A DNA stretch of 12,495 nucleotides from Solirubrobacterales bacterium (lineage in GTDB: Bacteria; Actinomycetota; Thermoleophilia; Solirubrobacterales; 70-9): positions 1-12,495 of the forward strand of contig JASLJO010000007.1 of the NCBI GenBank assembly GCA_030152505.1, written 5' to 3'. Position 1 is the first letter of the stretch. Every line of letters begins with the position of its first letter. Below, in pieces: positions 6,718 to 12,443 of this stretch. Both the position numbers and the translations under genes were made by a program. Below the pieces are notes generated by a model. It worked only from the letters and a program-made list of their open reading frames with translations. It was not told the origin of the DNA and did not search any database.

Positions 6718-6946
6718 CAAGAGACCCCCTACGCCAGTGCGGTGAACAAACGCTCTTGGGCTCCCCCGACATCAAGACCAGCTCGCCTGCCAACCCGCTT
6801 TCCCAGCTGCCCCAGATATGAATTGAAAAAGGCTCAATTTCGGCACGTTATTGCCAGCGCGCCGATGGCGGCGGGTTGGGCACGGGCGGAATCAAACCGC
6901 CACCTCGCCGAGCTCTACCGGGCAGTGGGAGGAGCCGAACGCGCGG
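6718..6946. other. Intergenic region containing the transporter upstream region and a tRNA-like remnant
   Basis: No gene is supported. Positions 6815-6840 are markedly A+T-rich compared with the surroundings (minus-strand reading TTGAGCCTTTTTCAATTCAT), a plausible promoter area for the transporter, though I cannot place a clean -35/-10 pair. The tRNA-like remnant at 6877-6919 is described separately. Confidence 0.3.
6877..6919 (-). pseudogene. tRNA-like remnant with intact T-arm and acceptor 3' strand
   Basis: On the minus strand it reads GGTAGAGC (a D-arm 3' half, 6919-6912), a short spacer, then the T-arm GGCGG-TTTGATT-CCGCC (6901-6885) with a perfect 5-bp stem, then a seven-base acceptor strand CGTGCCC (6884-6878) and A. 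The anticodon arm and 5' acceptor are missing, and the T-loop has TTTGATT in place of TTCGATT. This looks like an internally deleted tRNA. It lies 28 bp past the P450 stop and could now serve as a 3'-end hairpin. Confidence 0.5.
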
Positions 6947-8310
6947 TCAGCGCAGTGGCCGATCCAGCCTGACCTTGGTGCCCTTGCCGGGGGCGAGCAT
7001 GCCGTTGCGGATCTTGACCGGCTCCGGCTTGGGGTCGGGCGCGCTGAGGTCGGCGCGCCCGACGAACTCGCGCAGGACAATTCGCATCTCGTGTTCGGCG
7101 AAGGCGGCGCCGATGCAGCGTCGCACGCCGCCGCCGAAGGGGATCCAGGCGTAGTTCTCGGCCTTTCCTCGAGAAAGCGCTCGGGCCGGAACTCCCCTGG
7201 CTCCGGGAAGAGGTCCTCGCGGTAGTGCAGGGCGGCGATCGGCGCCATCACGAAGCTTCCCTTCGGGAGTTGGTAGCCGCCGATCTCGGCCGGCGCGGTG
7301 AGGCGGCGGCCCACGTCGGCGATCACCGGGCGCACCCGCAGCGTCTCTTTGACGGTCGCCTTGAGGTAGGCCTCCTCGCCGGCGGCAAGCGATTCGCGGA
7401 GCTTGGCGAGCACGCGTGGGGTGCGCAGCAGCCGCTCCATTGCCCAGGCGAGACTGGTGGCAGTGGTCTCGTGGCCAGCGCCGAGCACGCTGACCAGCTC
7501 GTCGCGCAGCTCTTCGTCGCTCATCGGGCTGCCGTCGTCGTGGCGCGCCTGCAGCAGCAGCGAGAGCACGTCGTCGTGGCCCTCCTCGCCGGCTTCGACC
7601 TCCTTGCGGCGCAGTCCGATCTCCTCGTAGATGAACTCGTCGAGCTTCTCACGCGAACGCAGAAAGCGCGGCAGGGGGCTACCCGGACCGAAGTTGCGGC
7701 GTAGGGCTGGATAGGTCGAGATCAGGCTCAGCCTCTTGGTGAAGTCGTCGATCAGCTTCTCGAAGCGCTCCAGCCGGTCTTCGTCGTGGCTGCCGAAGAC
7801 GGCGCGCATGATCACCGCCAGGGTGATCCGCCGCGTGTGCGGGCGTAGCGCAAAAGTCTCGCCCACCGGCCAGCTCTCCATCTGCCTCTGTGTCATCTCG
7901 CGGATCAGCTCGCCGTGGCGTTTGATCCGCTCACCGTGGAAGGGAGGCAACAGCAGCTTGCGCTGGCGCATGTGCAGCGCCTCGTCGAGGGTGAGCACCG
8001 AGTTGGGGCCGAGCGCCAGCTCGAACGCCGTTCCGTTGGCCTCGCCGGCGTGGAACTGCTCCGGGTGGCCGGTGAACAGCGCTTTCACCAGGGCCGGGTC
8101 GGTGACGTAGTAGATGCGCTCGTAGAAGGGGAATTTGAGGCTGAAGATGTGGCCGTAGCGGCGCTGCAGCGGGATCAGAAAGCCGAGGGGGTTGCGCGCG
8201 TAGCGGTGGGCCTGCAGCAGGGCCGGAGCACGCGAGCCGGGCGGCAGCTCGCTGCGGGCGCCGAGCGGTGGGTGGGGGAGCGTCGTCTGCTCCATCGGGA
8301 CCCGGACCAT
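6947..8310 (-). pseudogene. Cytochrome P450, one-base frameshift before the heme-binding loop
   Basis: A class I-type bacterial P450 of about 454 residues once repaired, the usual length. From the ATG at 8310 (8295 is an alternative; neither has a good Shine-Dalgarno site) frame 1 encodes the proline-rich N-terminus (LPPGSRAPALLQ) and the I-helix AGHETT (about 278-283). It continues through the K-helix ETLR (322-325) and PERF (376-379). After residue 383, at about 7159-7163, one base is missing and the frame becomes unrelated sequence. In the next frame the gene continues as ENYAWIPFGGGVRRCIGAAF, with the heme-ligand Cys codon at 7117-7115, and ends at TGA 6949-6947 after KGTKVRLDRPLR. As read, the protein would lack its heme ligand. 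A sequencing or assembly error is a real alternative. Substrate unknown. It is divergent to the reductase gene, 24 bp apart. Confidence 0.85.
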
Positions 8311-8334
8311 AGAGCCGGAAAGTATGGTTACGCA

Positions 8335-8886
8335 GTGCGACCTCTTCGGTATTCGATCAACGTCACTTTGGACGGATGCTGCGATCACCGTGCGATTTCC
8401 CCGGACGAAGAGACGCATCGTCACGCGACGGAGAGTCTCGCCCAGGCCGATGCGCTCATCTTGGGCCGGGTGACCTACGAGATGATGGAGGCAGCCTGGC
8501 GGCCGCCGGGGCAGATGGAAGCGATGCCCGATTGGACGGCGCCCTTCGGCCGGACGATCGACGCGGCAAAGAAGTACGTCGTGTCGAGCACCCTGGACCG
8601 GGTCGATTGGAACGCGGAGCTCGTGCGCGGAGACGTCGGGGAGGCGGTTCAGAAGCTGAAGCAGGAGCCGGGCAAGGGACTGGCCGTGGGAGGCGTAACG
8701 CTCCCGTTGGCCTTGGCGGAGCTGGGATTGATCGATGAGTACGAGTTCGTGGTGCACCCGCGTCTGGTGGGCCATGGGCCGACGTTGTTCACGGGGCTGT
8801 CGAAGCGTGTCGACCTGAGGCTCGTGGGCCGGCAGGAGTTCGGCTCAGGCGCGGTGGCGATGCGGTACGAGCCGCGGGTTACCTAG
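8335..8886 (+). CDS. RibD C-terminal / dihydrofolate reductase-fold family protein
   Basis: A 183-residue cytoplasmic protein starting at GTG (8335). It opens with RYSINVTLDGCCDHRAISPD, then a block ending in ADALILGRVTYEMMEAAW, the typical N-terminus of YyaP/YwjB-type RibD_C proteins. The C-terminal signature is also present: GLAVGGVTLPLALAELGLID, then EYEFVVHPRLVGHGPTLF. The fold binds NADPH in characterised members. The substrate of this subfamily is unknown, and it is not a housekeeping folate enzyme or riboflavin reductase by context. Length is normal for the family. The start is supported by homology-like length rather than by a ribosome site, since only GGAAAG 12 nt upstream is visible. 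A TATGGT at 8323-8328 could be a -10 giving a leaderless transcript. Confidence 0.85.
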   Translation: MRPLRYSINVTLDGCCDHRAISPDEETHRHATESLAQADALILGRVTYEMMEAAWRPPGQMEAMPDWTAPFGRTIDAAKKYVVSSTLDRVDWNAELVRGDVGEAVQKLKQEPGKGLAVGGVTLPLALAELGLIDEYEFVVHPRLVGHGPTLFTGLSKRVDLRLVGRQEFGSGAVAMRYEPRVT

Positions 8887-8911
8887 AGGCGCCTGCCGGA
8901 ATCGAATCGGC
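8887..8911 (-). pseudogene. tRNA T-arm/acceptor-like fragment
   Basis: On the minus strand the T-arm reads GCCGA-TTCGATT-CCGGC (8911-8895), with a canonical T-loop and four of five stem pairs, followed by a seven-base strand AGGCGCC (8894-8888) and T. Upstream on that strand I cannot find anticodon or D arms. It begins immediately after the stop codon of the reductase gene, so it may also act as that gene's 3' hairpin. It is too short to exclude chance. Confidence 0.35.
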
Positions 8912-9070
8912 GTAACCCCAATGCCGTCGAATGGGAGTGATGAAACGGTTCACGGGTTCGAAGTGAAGATGTGACCAGGCTACGACTAAGTGGCTGAGTC
9001 TGTGCGAATCCAGCCGAACAGACCCGCAAACGTGCGGGGCGACGGCCAAGCGCTTAAGGTCCTAGTCCCA

Positions 9071-9808
9071 ATGCATGCCTCGTTTCGCACCGCCTTTCCC
9101 ATCGCGCTTTTGGCGCTGGCGCTCCTGCTGCCGGCGAGCGCGGGCGCCGCGGTCGAACGCACCGTCTCCGTCAACGCCAGCGCCACGCTCGAGGTGCCGA
9201 ATGACACCGCCCGCGTCGGCCTCTCCGTCAGCGCCGAACGGCGCGGCCGCGGCGCCGCCCTGCGGGTCGTCTCCGGCCGCTTGCGCAACGTCATCGTTGC
9301 CGCGCAGCAAATCCCCGGCGTCGGTGAGGGGGACGTCAGCACCGGGCGCATCTCGGTTCGCAAGACCTTCCGCGGCAAGCACGTCCTCTACCGCGCCTCG
9401 GAGGGGATCCGGGTCACCCTGCACGAGCCCGGCCGCGCCGGAGAGCTCATCGGCACCGGGATCGGCGCCGGCGCGACCGGCGTCAGCGGCCCCACCTTCT
9501 TCATCGGCGACACCGAAGCGGCCTACGCCAGAGCTCTCACGGCCGCCTTCGACAAGGCAAAGCTGAAGGCGACGGCGCTGGCGGCGCAGGCTGGCGCCGG
9601 GCTGGGCCCGGTGCTCAGCATCCAGGAGGGCGGTGACGCCGAGGTAGTCCAGGAAGGATCGCTGAAGGACGCTTCCGGGCCGCAGTGCGCACCGGCCCCT
9701 GCGCCCGCAACGCCGAGACCGTCGCGCACCGGCTGCGCCGCGGTGCCGACCAAGCCTGGCAACTCCACCGTCACCGCGACGGTCGGCGTCGTCTTCTCAC
9801 TCCTCTAG
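9071..9808 (+). CDS. Secreted SIMPL (DUF541) domain protein
   Basis: A 245-residue protein starting at ATG 9071, chosen because a signal peptide begins right there and AAGG (9056-9059) lies upstream. The frame is open 27 codons further upstream but encodes polar, unlikely sequence. Residues 1 to about 26 form a signal peptide (FRTAFPIALLALALLLPASA, then GAA). The mature part begins with ERTVSVNASATLEVPNDTAR, the usual SIMPL opening. It continues with repeated beta/alpha segments and the conserved late block AFDKAKLKATALAAQAG, then LGPVLSIQEGG. A Pro/Ala-rich insert with two cysteines precedes the closing strand STVTATVGVVFSLL. SIMPL proteins are exported and of poorly defined role, with links to envelope and oxidative stress. 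It is a single gene followed by a strong hairpin. Confidence 0.88.
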   Translation: MHASFRTAFPIALLALALLLPASAGAAVERTVSVNASATLEVPNDTARVGLSVSAERRGRGAALRVVSGRLRNVIVAAQQIPGVGEGDVSTGRISVRKTFRGKHVLYRASEGIRVTLHEPGRAGELIGTGIGAGATGVSGPTFFIGDTEAAYARALTAAFDKAKLKATALAAQAGAGLGPVLSIQEGGDAEVVQEGSLKDASGPQCAPAPAPATPRPSRTGCAAVPTKPGNSTVTATVGVVFSLL

Positions 9809-9841
9809 GTTCTCGCGGGGAATCACCGTCGACCCGAAATG

Positions 9842-9864
9842 GGATGCGGGTTTGACCTGCATCC
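9842..9864 (+). terminator. Hairpin after the SIMPL gene
   Basis: GGATGCGGGT (9842-9851) pairs with ACCTGCATCC (9855-9864) over 10 bp with one G-T wobble and a three-base loop TTG. It starts 33 bp after the SIMPL stop. No T-run follows, so it would be an actinobacterial tract-less terminator. Confidence 0.5.
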
Positions 9865-9990
9865 GAGCTCATCGGCGGCATTTCTCGGCTTCCCGAGAGA
9901 TCCGAAGCAGGCCGCGGACCAACGACTCGCGAGCCTGGTTGAGCATCCGCTCGAACCGGCCGTATCCGACAGACCCATCTCGACCGGCTG

Positions 9991-10220
9991 ATGCAGGGGA
10001 CGATCCTCGCCGTGGTGGGGGTCGCGGTGACCTCAGTCCCGACCTGGATCGGATCCTTCTCGTACTCGGCGCCCACGTGGCGCCGCTCACGCTGGGGGCG
10101 CTGGCCTTCCGCCCTGACCTGCAGAAGGACTCGGCCGTCTATCGAGGGCTGAACACCACCGTGTTGGCGGGATTCACCGTCGCCTGGGTAGCGCTGGCCC
10201 TCACCGTCCTCTCGCGTTGA
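9991..10220 (+). pseudogene. Small membrane protein, apparently frameshifted
   Basis: From ATG 9991 one frame gives a hydrophobic start (MQGTILAVVGVAVTSVPTW). At about 10020-10050 the sensible reading moves to another frame, giving DRILLVLGAHVAPLTLGALA, then FRPDLQKDSAVYRGLNTTV and a final membrane segment (AGFTVAWVALALTVLSR) ending at TGA 10218-10220. Joined, this would be a protein of about 75 residues with two or three membrane helices. No ribosome binding site is seen and I do not recognise the family. The C-terminal piece is the convincing part. The first frame could be chance. Confidence 0.35.
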
Positions 10221-10335
10221 CACCACCGAGTTCGCCGATCCGCTTGCGCAACCGCTGGGGGTCGCGGCGGCACTGCGGCCGGCGCGCCGCGACAGACAGG
10301 TCCGCTTCCTGGAGCGTGGTCGGGTCGCTCGGTTG

Positions 10336-10413
10336 GTCGGAATCGGCGACGACGGCGTCGATGTCTTCGACGGCGAGTGCCAGATGGCGGATGCCCGGCG
10401 TGTTCGCTGGCGC
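10336..10413 (-). pseudogene. Fragment of a VOC/glyoxalase-family protein
   Basis: The minus strand encodes APANTPGIRHLALAVEDIDA followed by VVAD. This matches the pattern GIRHLAFAVxDIDA found at the start of the second half of vicinal-oxygen-chelate (glyoxalase/bleomycin-resistance) domains, including the metal-binding His. Sequence on both sides in the same frame is unlike the family and there is no start, so only about 25 residues survive. Confidence is limited by the shortness of the match. Confidence 0.4.
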
Positions 10414-10477
10414 GTGCCGGTTGCCGCCCCGGGGCGGCGGTGAGGAGGCTTGCGACGCAGCCGGCCTCCGCGCGTGA

Positions 10478-10732
10478 CTAGTAACGCGGGGGCGGGTCGC
10501 GGCGTTCTTGAGCGGCGAGGGCGTCGCGCTGTTCAGCGACAGCGACTTCGCGGCGGCGGGCACGATCCGACCAAATCGCCTCTTGGAAGAAGGAGAGGAG
10601 CAGGCCAGCGACGCCGGCGATCATCAGGATCACCCCAACCGTGTCGATGCTGACGCCCTGCACGTGGAAGTTGGTAGCGAACTTGAGGATCGCGCCAACG
10701 GCAATCAGAAATATCGCTGCGGCAATCGTCAT
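10478..10732 (-). CDS. DUF6458 family small membrane protein
   Basis: An 84-residue protein with ATG at 10732. The N-terminal 55 residues match what I know of DUF6458: a first membrane segment (TIAAAIFLIAVGAILKFAT), a short external turn (NFHVQGVSIDTVG), then a second membrane segment (VILMIAGVAGLLLSFFQ). The C-terminal tail is charged, with Arg/Glu/Gln repeats, probably cytoplasmic. The function of the family is unknown, and it is common in actinobacteria. No good ribosome site is present, but a strong GTTTAC-N13-GGGTAG promoter sits 12 bp upstream, so the mRNA would have almost no leader. The frame is open far upstream on this strand, but that part translates the promoter region and neighbouring pseudogene and is not real. 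Confidence 0.82.
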   Translation of the reverse strand: MTIAAAIFLIAVGAILKFATNFHVQGVSIDTVGVILMIAGVAGLLLSFFQEAIWSDRARRREVAVAEQRDALAAQERRDPPPRY

Positions 10733-10743
10733 GGGCCCGTTTG

Positions 10744-10768
10744 CTACCCGCGGTTTGGCTCCGTAAAC
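10744..10768 (-). promoter_or_regulatory. SigB/SigF-type promoter of the DUF6458 gene
   Basis: On the minus strand GTTTAC (10768-10763), a 13-nt spacer and GGGTAG (10749-10744). This is close to the GTTTAA-N12-15-GGGTAT consensus of general-stress sigma factors. The predicted start of transcription is only about 5 nt ahead of the ATG at 10732. Confidence 0.55.
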
Positions 10769-10829
10769 GATTCGGCCCGTGTGATCTTTGGCACCAGGCG
10801 AATCGAGGATGAGCCACGACCTGGCGCTC

Positions 10830-10856
10830 GTTTTGAAACGAAGGTGGCATGGGTAA
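10830..10856 (+). promoter_or_regulatory. SigB/SigF-type promoter of the KLAEVLGLA-type gene
   Basis: GTTTTG (10830-10835), a 15-nt spacer and GGGTAA (10851-10856). It is about 50 bp upstream of a gene start with a strong ribosome site. It survives although that gene is now frameshifted. Confidence 0.45.
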
Positions 10857-10905
10857 TGGACCGCCGCCTGTTCCCAGCTGTTCCCAAAGAAGGAAGGAGG
10901 ATGAA

Positions 10906-11122
10906 ATGGCCGAGTCGACGAGGTTGGAGGAGAAGCTCGCCGAGGTACTGGGATTGGCTGAGGCTGCGCAGGGGGCCGACCGAAAAAGTAGAGGATTTGG
11001 TCGACGACGAGGAAATCGTCACCAGATGCGCGTCTCGATCGTCGCAGCCCCTGACCCATCGCCGCTCATCGGGCGGATCTACCCTCGCCCCATCCGGTCA
11101 AAATGGCTTACGTGGTGCTTAG
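10906..11122 (+). pseudogene. Frameshifted and truncated small helical protein (KLAEVLGLA type)
   Basis: ATG 10906 is preceded by AGGAGG (10895-10900) with 5 nt spacing. It encodes MAESTRLEEKLAEVLGLAEA, then AQGA. At about 10971-10979, within GGGGG, one extra base shifts the frame. The sensible reading continues one frame over as TEKVEDLVDDEEIV, and after that the sequence in that frame looks random up to a stop at 11122. The joined N-terminus resembles small, charged helical proteins I associate with actinobacterial stress loci, but I cannot name the family. The promoter and ribosome site are intact, so the loss may be recent, or the frameshift may be a sequencing error followed by a true truncation. 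Confidence 0.5.
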
Positions 11123-11140
11123 TTCGGCCTTATGGGGTAG
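11115..11140 (+). promoter_or_regulatory. SigB/SigF-type promoter of the Rho_N-type protein gene
   Basis: GTGCTT (11115-11120), a 14-nt spacer and GGGTAG (11135-11140). The -35 is a weaker match than at the DUF6458 gene. Transcription would start about 25 nt before the gene, leaving room for its AAGGAG site. Confidence 0.35.
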
Positions 11141-11172
11141 CCGAACGGCGAGAGCGACGGAAGGAGCCGCCA

Positions 11173-11514
11173 ATGCCCCCTCGAGGAGTTAAAAAAGGCA
11201 CCAAGCGAGCGCGCCAGTACGAGCACATCAGGAAGAGCGAGAAGGAGGCGGGCCGGTCGGAGAATCGGGCCGAGGAGATCGCGGCCCGTGCCGTGAACAA
11301 GGAAAAGGCGAGGTCCGGCGAATCGAAAACGTCCTCGCGCAGCTCTGCCCGTGGCCGCTCCGCGAGCAGCCGCGGCGGCAAGCGCTCCGACAGTGGACCT
11401 GGCGGTCGCACCCGCGAACAGCTCTACAACGACGCAAGGAAGCTGAGGATCGAAGGCCGCTCGATGATGAGCAAGGCCCAGCTACAGCGCGCGGTTGCCG
11501 GCGCGGAAAGCTGA
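11173..11514 (+). CDS. 'Plasmid stabilization'-type basic protein with Rho_N-like C-terminus
   Basis: A 113-residue, very basic protein. ATG 11173 is preceded by AAGGAG (11161-11166) at 6 nt, which decides this start over the longer open frame. The N-terminus MPPRGVKKGTKRARQYEHIR, then the KSEKEAGRSENRAEEIAARA and VNKEKAR segment, is typical of actinobacterial proteins commonly labelled plasmid stabilization protein. A Ser/Arg/Gly-rich disordered linker follows (about 50-82). The last 30 residues (RTREQLYNDARKLRIEGRSM, then MSKAQLQRAV) form a Rho N-terminal/SAP-like helix-extended-loop-helix that binds nucleic acid in other proteins. DNA or RNA binding in the cytoplasm is inferred. The plasmid label is historical, and nothing here points to a plasmid. 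It is convergent with csbD, 30 bp apart. Confidence 0.8.
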   Translation: MPPRGVKKGTKRARQYEHIRKSEKEAGRSENRAEEIAARAVNKEKARSGESKTSSRSSARGRSASSRGGKRSDSGPGGRTREQLYNDARKLRIEGRSMMSKAQLQRAVAGAES

Positions 11515-11527
11515 GCGCCTCTCCTGT

Positions 11528-11541
11528 CGGCCGGTTGGCCG
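11528..11541. terminator. Short hairpin between convergent genes
   Basis: CGGCC (11528-11532), loop GGTT and GGCCG (11537-11541) form a 5-bp stem midway between the convergent stops at 11514 and 11545. It is symmetric, so it could serve both genes. It is weak and lacks T-runs. Confidence 0.25.
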
Positions 11542-11544
11542 CGC

Positions 11545-11721
11545 TCAGGTCTTGCGCTCCAGGTCGGCCACCTCCTCGGCCTTCTCTTGAGCGCGATCCA
11601 GCTCCTCCTTTTTCTCGCCCTTGCGCTCCTCCCGTTTACCCTGCCGGCGCAGGGAGGCATCGTCGGTGAGGTCGCCCGCCGCCTTCTTTGCCCTGCCGGT
11701 GATCTTGTCGAGGATTCCCAT
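11545..11721 (-). CDS. csbD: CsbD family stress protein
   Basis: A 58-residue, highly charged protein. ATG 11721 has GAAAGG ending 8 nt upstream. The start MGILDKITGRAKKAAGDLTD is the CsbD signature (pattern KxxGxxKexxGxltxd), and the remainder is Lys/Glu/Arg-rich helix. CsbD proteins are small cytoplasmic proteins under general-stress control, with SigB dependence described in Bacillus, and have no defined biochemical activity. This one is of normal length. A SigB/SigF-like promoter lies upstream at 11756-11781, consistent with that regulation. It is convergent with the Rho_N-type gene. Confidence 0.85.
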   Translation of the reverse strand: MGILDKITGRAKKAAGDLTDDASLRRQGKREERKGEKKEELDRAQEKAEEVADLERKT

Positions 11722-11755
11722 TTTCTGAACCTTTCTCGTTGGGTACCCGCTCCCG

Positions 11756-11781
11756 GTACCCCGGATGACTGGCGGCCGAAC
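11756..11781 (-). promoter_or_regulatory. SigB/SigF-type promoter of csbD
   Basis: On the minus strand GTTCGG (11781-11776), a 14-nt spacer and GGGTAC (11761-11756). Transcription would start near 11748, about 27 nt ahead of the csbD ATG. A second GGGTAC lies 14 bp downstream, at 11741-11746, but without a matching -35. Confidence 0.45.
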
Positions 11782-11798
11782 CCGTGGAGGCCTCCGAA

Positions 11799-12204
11799 CT
11801 ATCCTTCTCCAGCCGCCCGCAGGCCCGTCATCAGATAGCGCGCGTTGGCGGGTGCGTAGCCCTCCCAGTCGTTGTTGAGGTAAACGAAGGCAGGCCGGCC
11901 TTGCGTCGGGCAGCGGCCGGCGCTTGTCGTCGCCGATCGCAAGCGAGGCGCCATGCTTCTTCAGCAACCTGCGCACCCGGGTCGGCGAACCAACTGGGTG
12001 ACGGAACTCAAAGCAATGGCTGGCGCGGGGGAGTTCGTCGAGTGCTTCGGCAGCCGGTAGAAGGTCGCGTTGACCTCGACGGTGTCGAAGACCTCTGCGT
12101 AGCGCTCCAGCCAGCCCCGCTGAGGTAGTCCGTCGGGATAGAGGCCCACCCCGCCAGTCCTGGTAGCTCCAGCCCGAGCAGCCGATCCGCACGCGCTGTG
12201 TCAT
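11799..12204 (-). pseudogene. DUF72 (YecE-like) protein, collapsed by several deletions
   Basis: From ATG 12204 the first frame reads MTQRVRIGCSGWSYQDWRGG, the family N-terminus. At about 12148 a frameshift moves to LYPDGLPQRGWLERYAEVFD, then TVEVNATFYRLPK. A jump near 12045 skips about 80 residues of the family and re-enters as LDELPRASHCFEFRHP, then LLKKHGASLAIGDDK. A further gap leads to the C-terminal motif FVYLNNDWEGYAPANARYL, ending at TAG 11801-11799. The 406 bp compare with about 720-750 bp for intact family members. DUF72 has a TIM-barrel fold and no settled function. Because both ends and the middle motif survive in order, the gene shrank by internal deletions rather than by truncation. 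Confidence 0.8.
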
Positions 12205-12305
12205 CCGACTCGGCCTACTGGGCATCTCGCCCGCTTCACGGTCGAGGATGCCCGCCATCCATTCCCTTCCCGACGAGGCACCGCTCGGCTTTCATTGGCC
12301 CGGAG

Positions 12306-12443
12306 TCAGTACCACCTGCCCCGCGCGAAGCCGCCGAAGGCGATCAAGCCGATCAGGACGACGATCAGACCCACCCAGAAGCTGACGACGAACATCAAAA
12401 CGATGCCGACGATGACGAGGATTCCGCCTAGCGAGATTCCCAT
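12306..12443 (-). CDS. 45-residue two-helix membrane protein
   Basis: A very small gene easily missed by length cut-offs. ATG 12443 has a perfect AGGAGG (12457-12452) 8 nt upstream. The protein starts MGISLGGILVIVGIVLMFVV, then a second hydrophobic run (SFWVGLIVVLIGLIAF), and ends GGFARGRWY. Nearly all of it is membrane-embedded, as two helices with a short turn and a basic C-terminal tip. I recall similar GGxxRGxWY-ending proteins of unknown function in actinobacteria. The neighbours are stress-type genes on the same strand. The promoter would lie at or beyond the window edge. Confidence 0.75.
   Translation of the reverse strand: MGISLGGILVIVGIVLMFVVSFWVGLIVVLIGLIAFGGFARGRWY

Noticed and set aside
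8311..8775. N-terminal extension of the P450 frame on the minus strand
   Set aside because: It lies entirely antisense to the reductase gene, whose coding signal is clear, and P450 homology begins only near 8250.
9771..10226. A 151-residue minus-strand frame after the SIMPL gene
   Set aside because: Composition is Arg/Pro/Ser-rich, it overlaps the SIMPL 3' end and the terminator hairpin, and it has no motif.
10428..10441. CCGCCCCGGGGCGG palindrome as a terminator
   Set aside because: The stem leaves no room for a loop, has no following T-run and lies downstream of DUF6458 by some distance. It is a likely composition artefact.
10508..11122. A 204-residue plus-strand protein across the DUF6458 gene
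   Set aside because: Most of it is antisense to DUF6458. Only its TEKVEDLVDDEEIV part is protein-like, and that belongs to the frameshifted gene starting at 10906.
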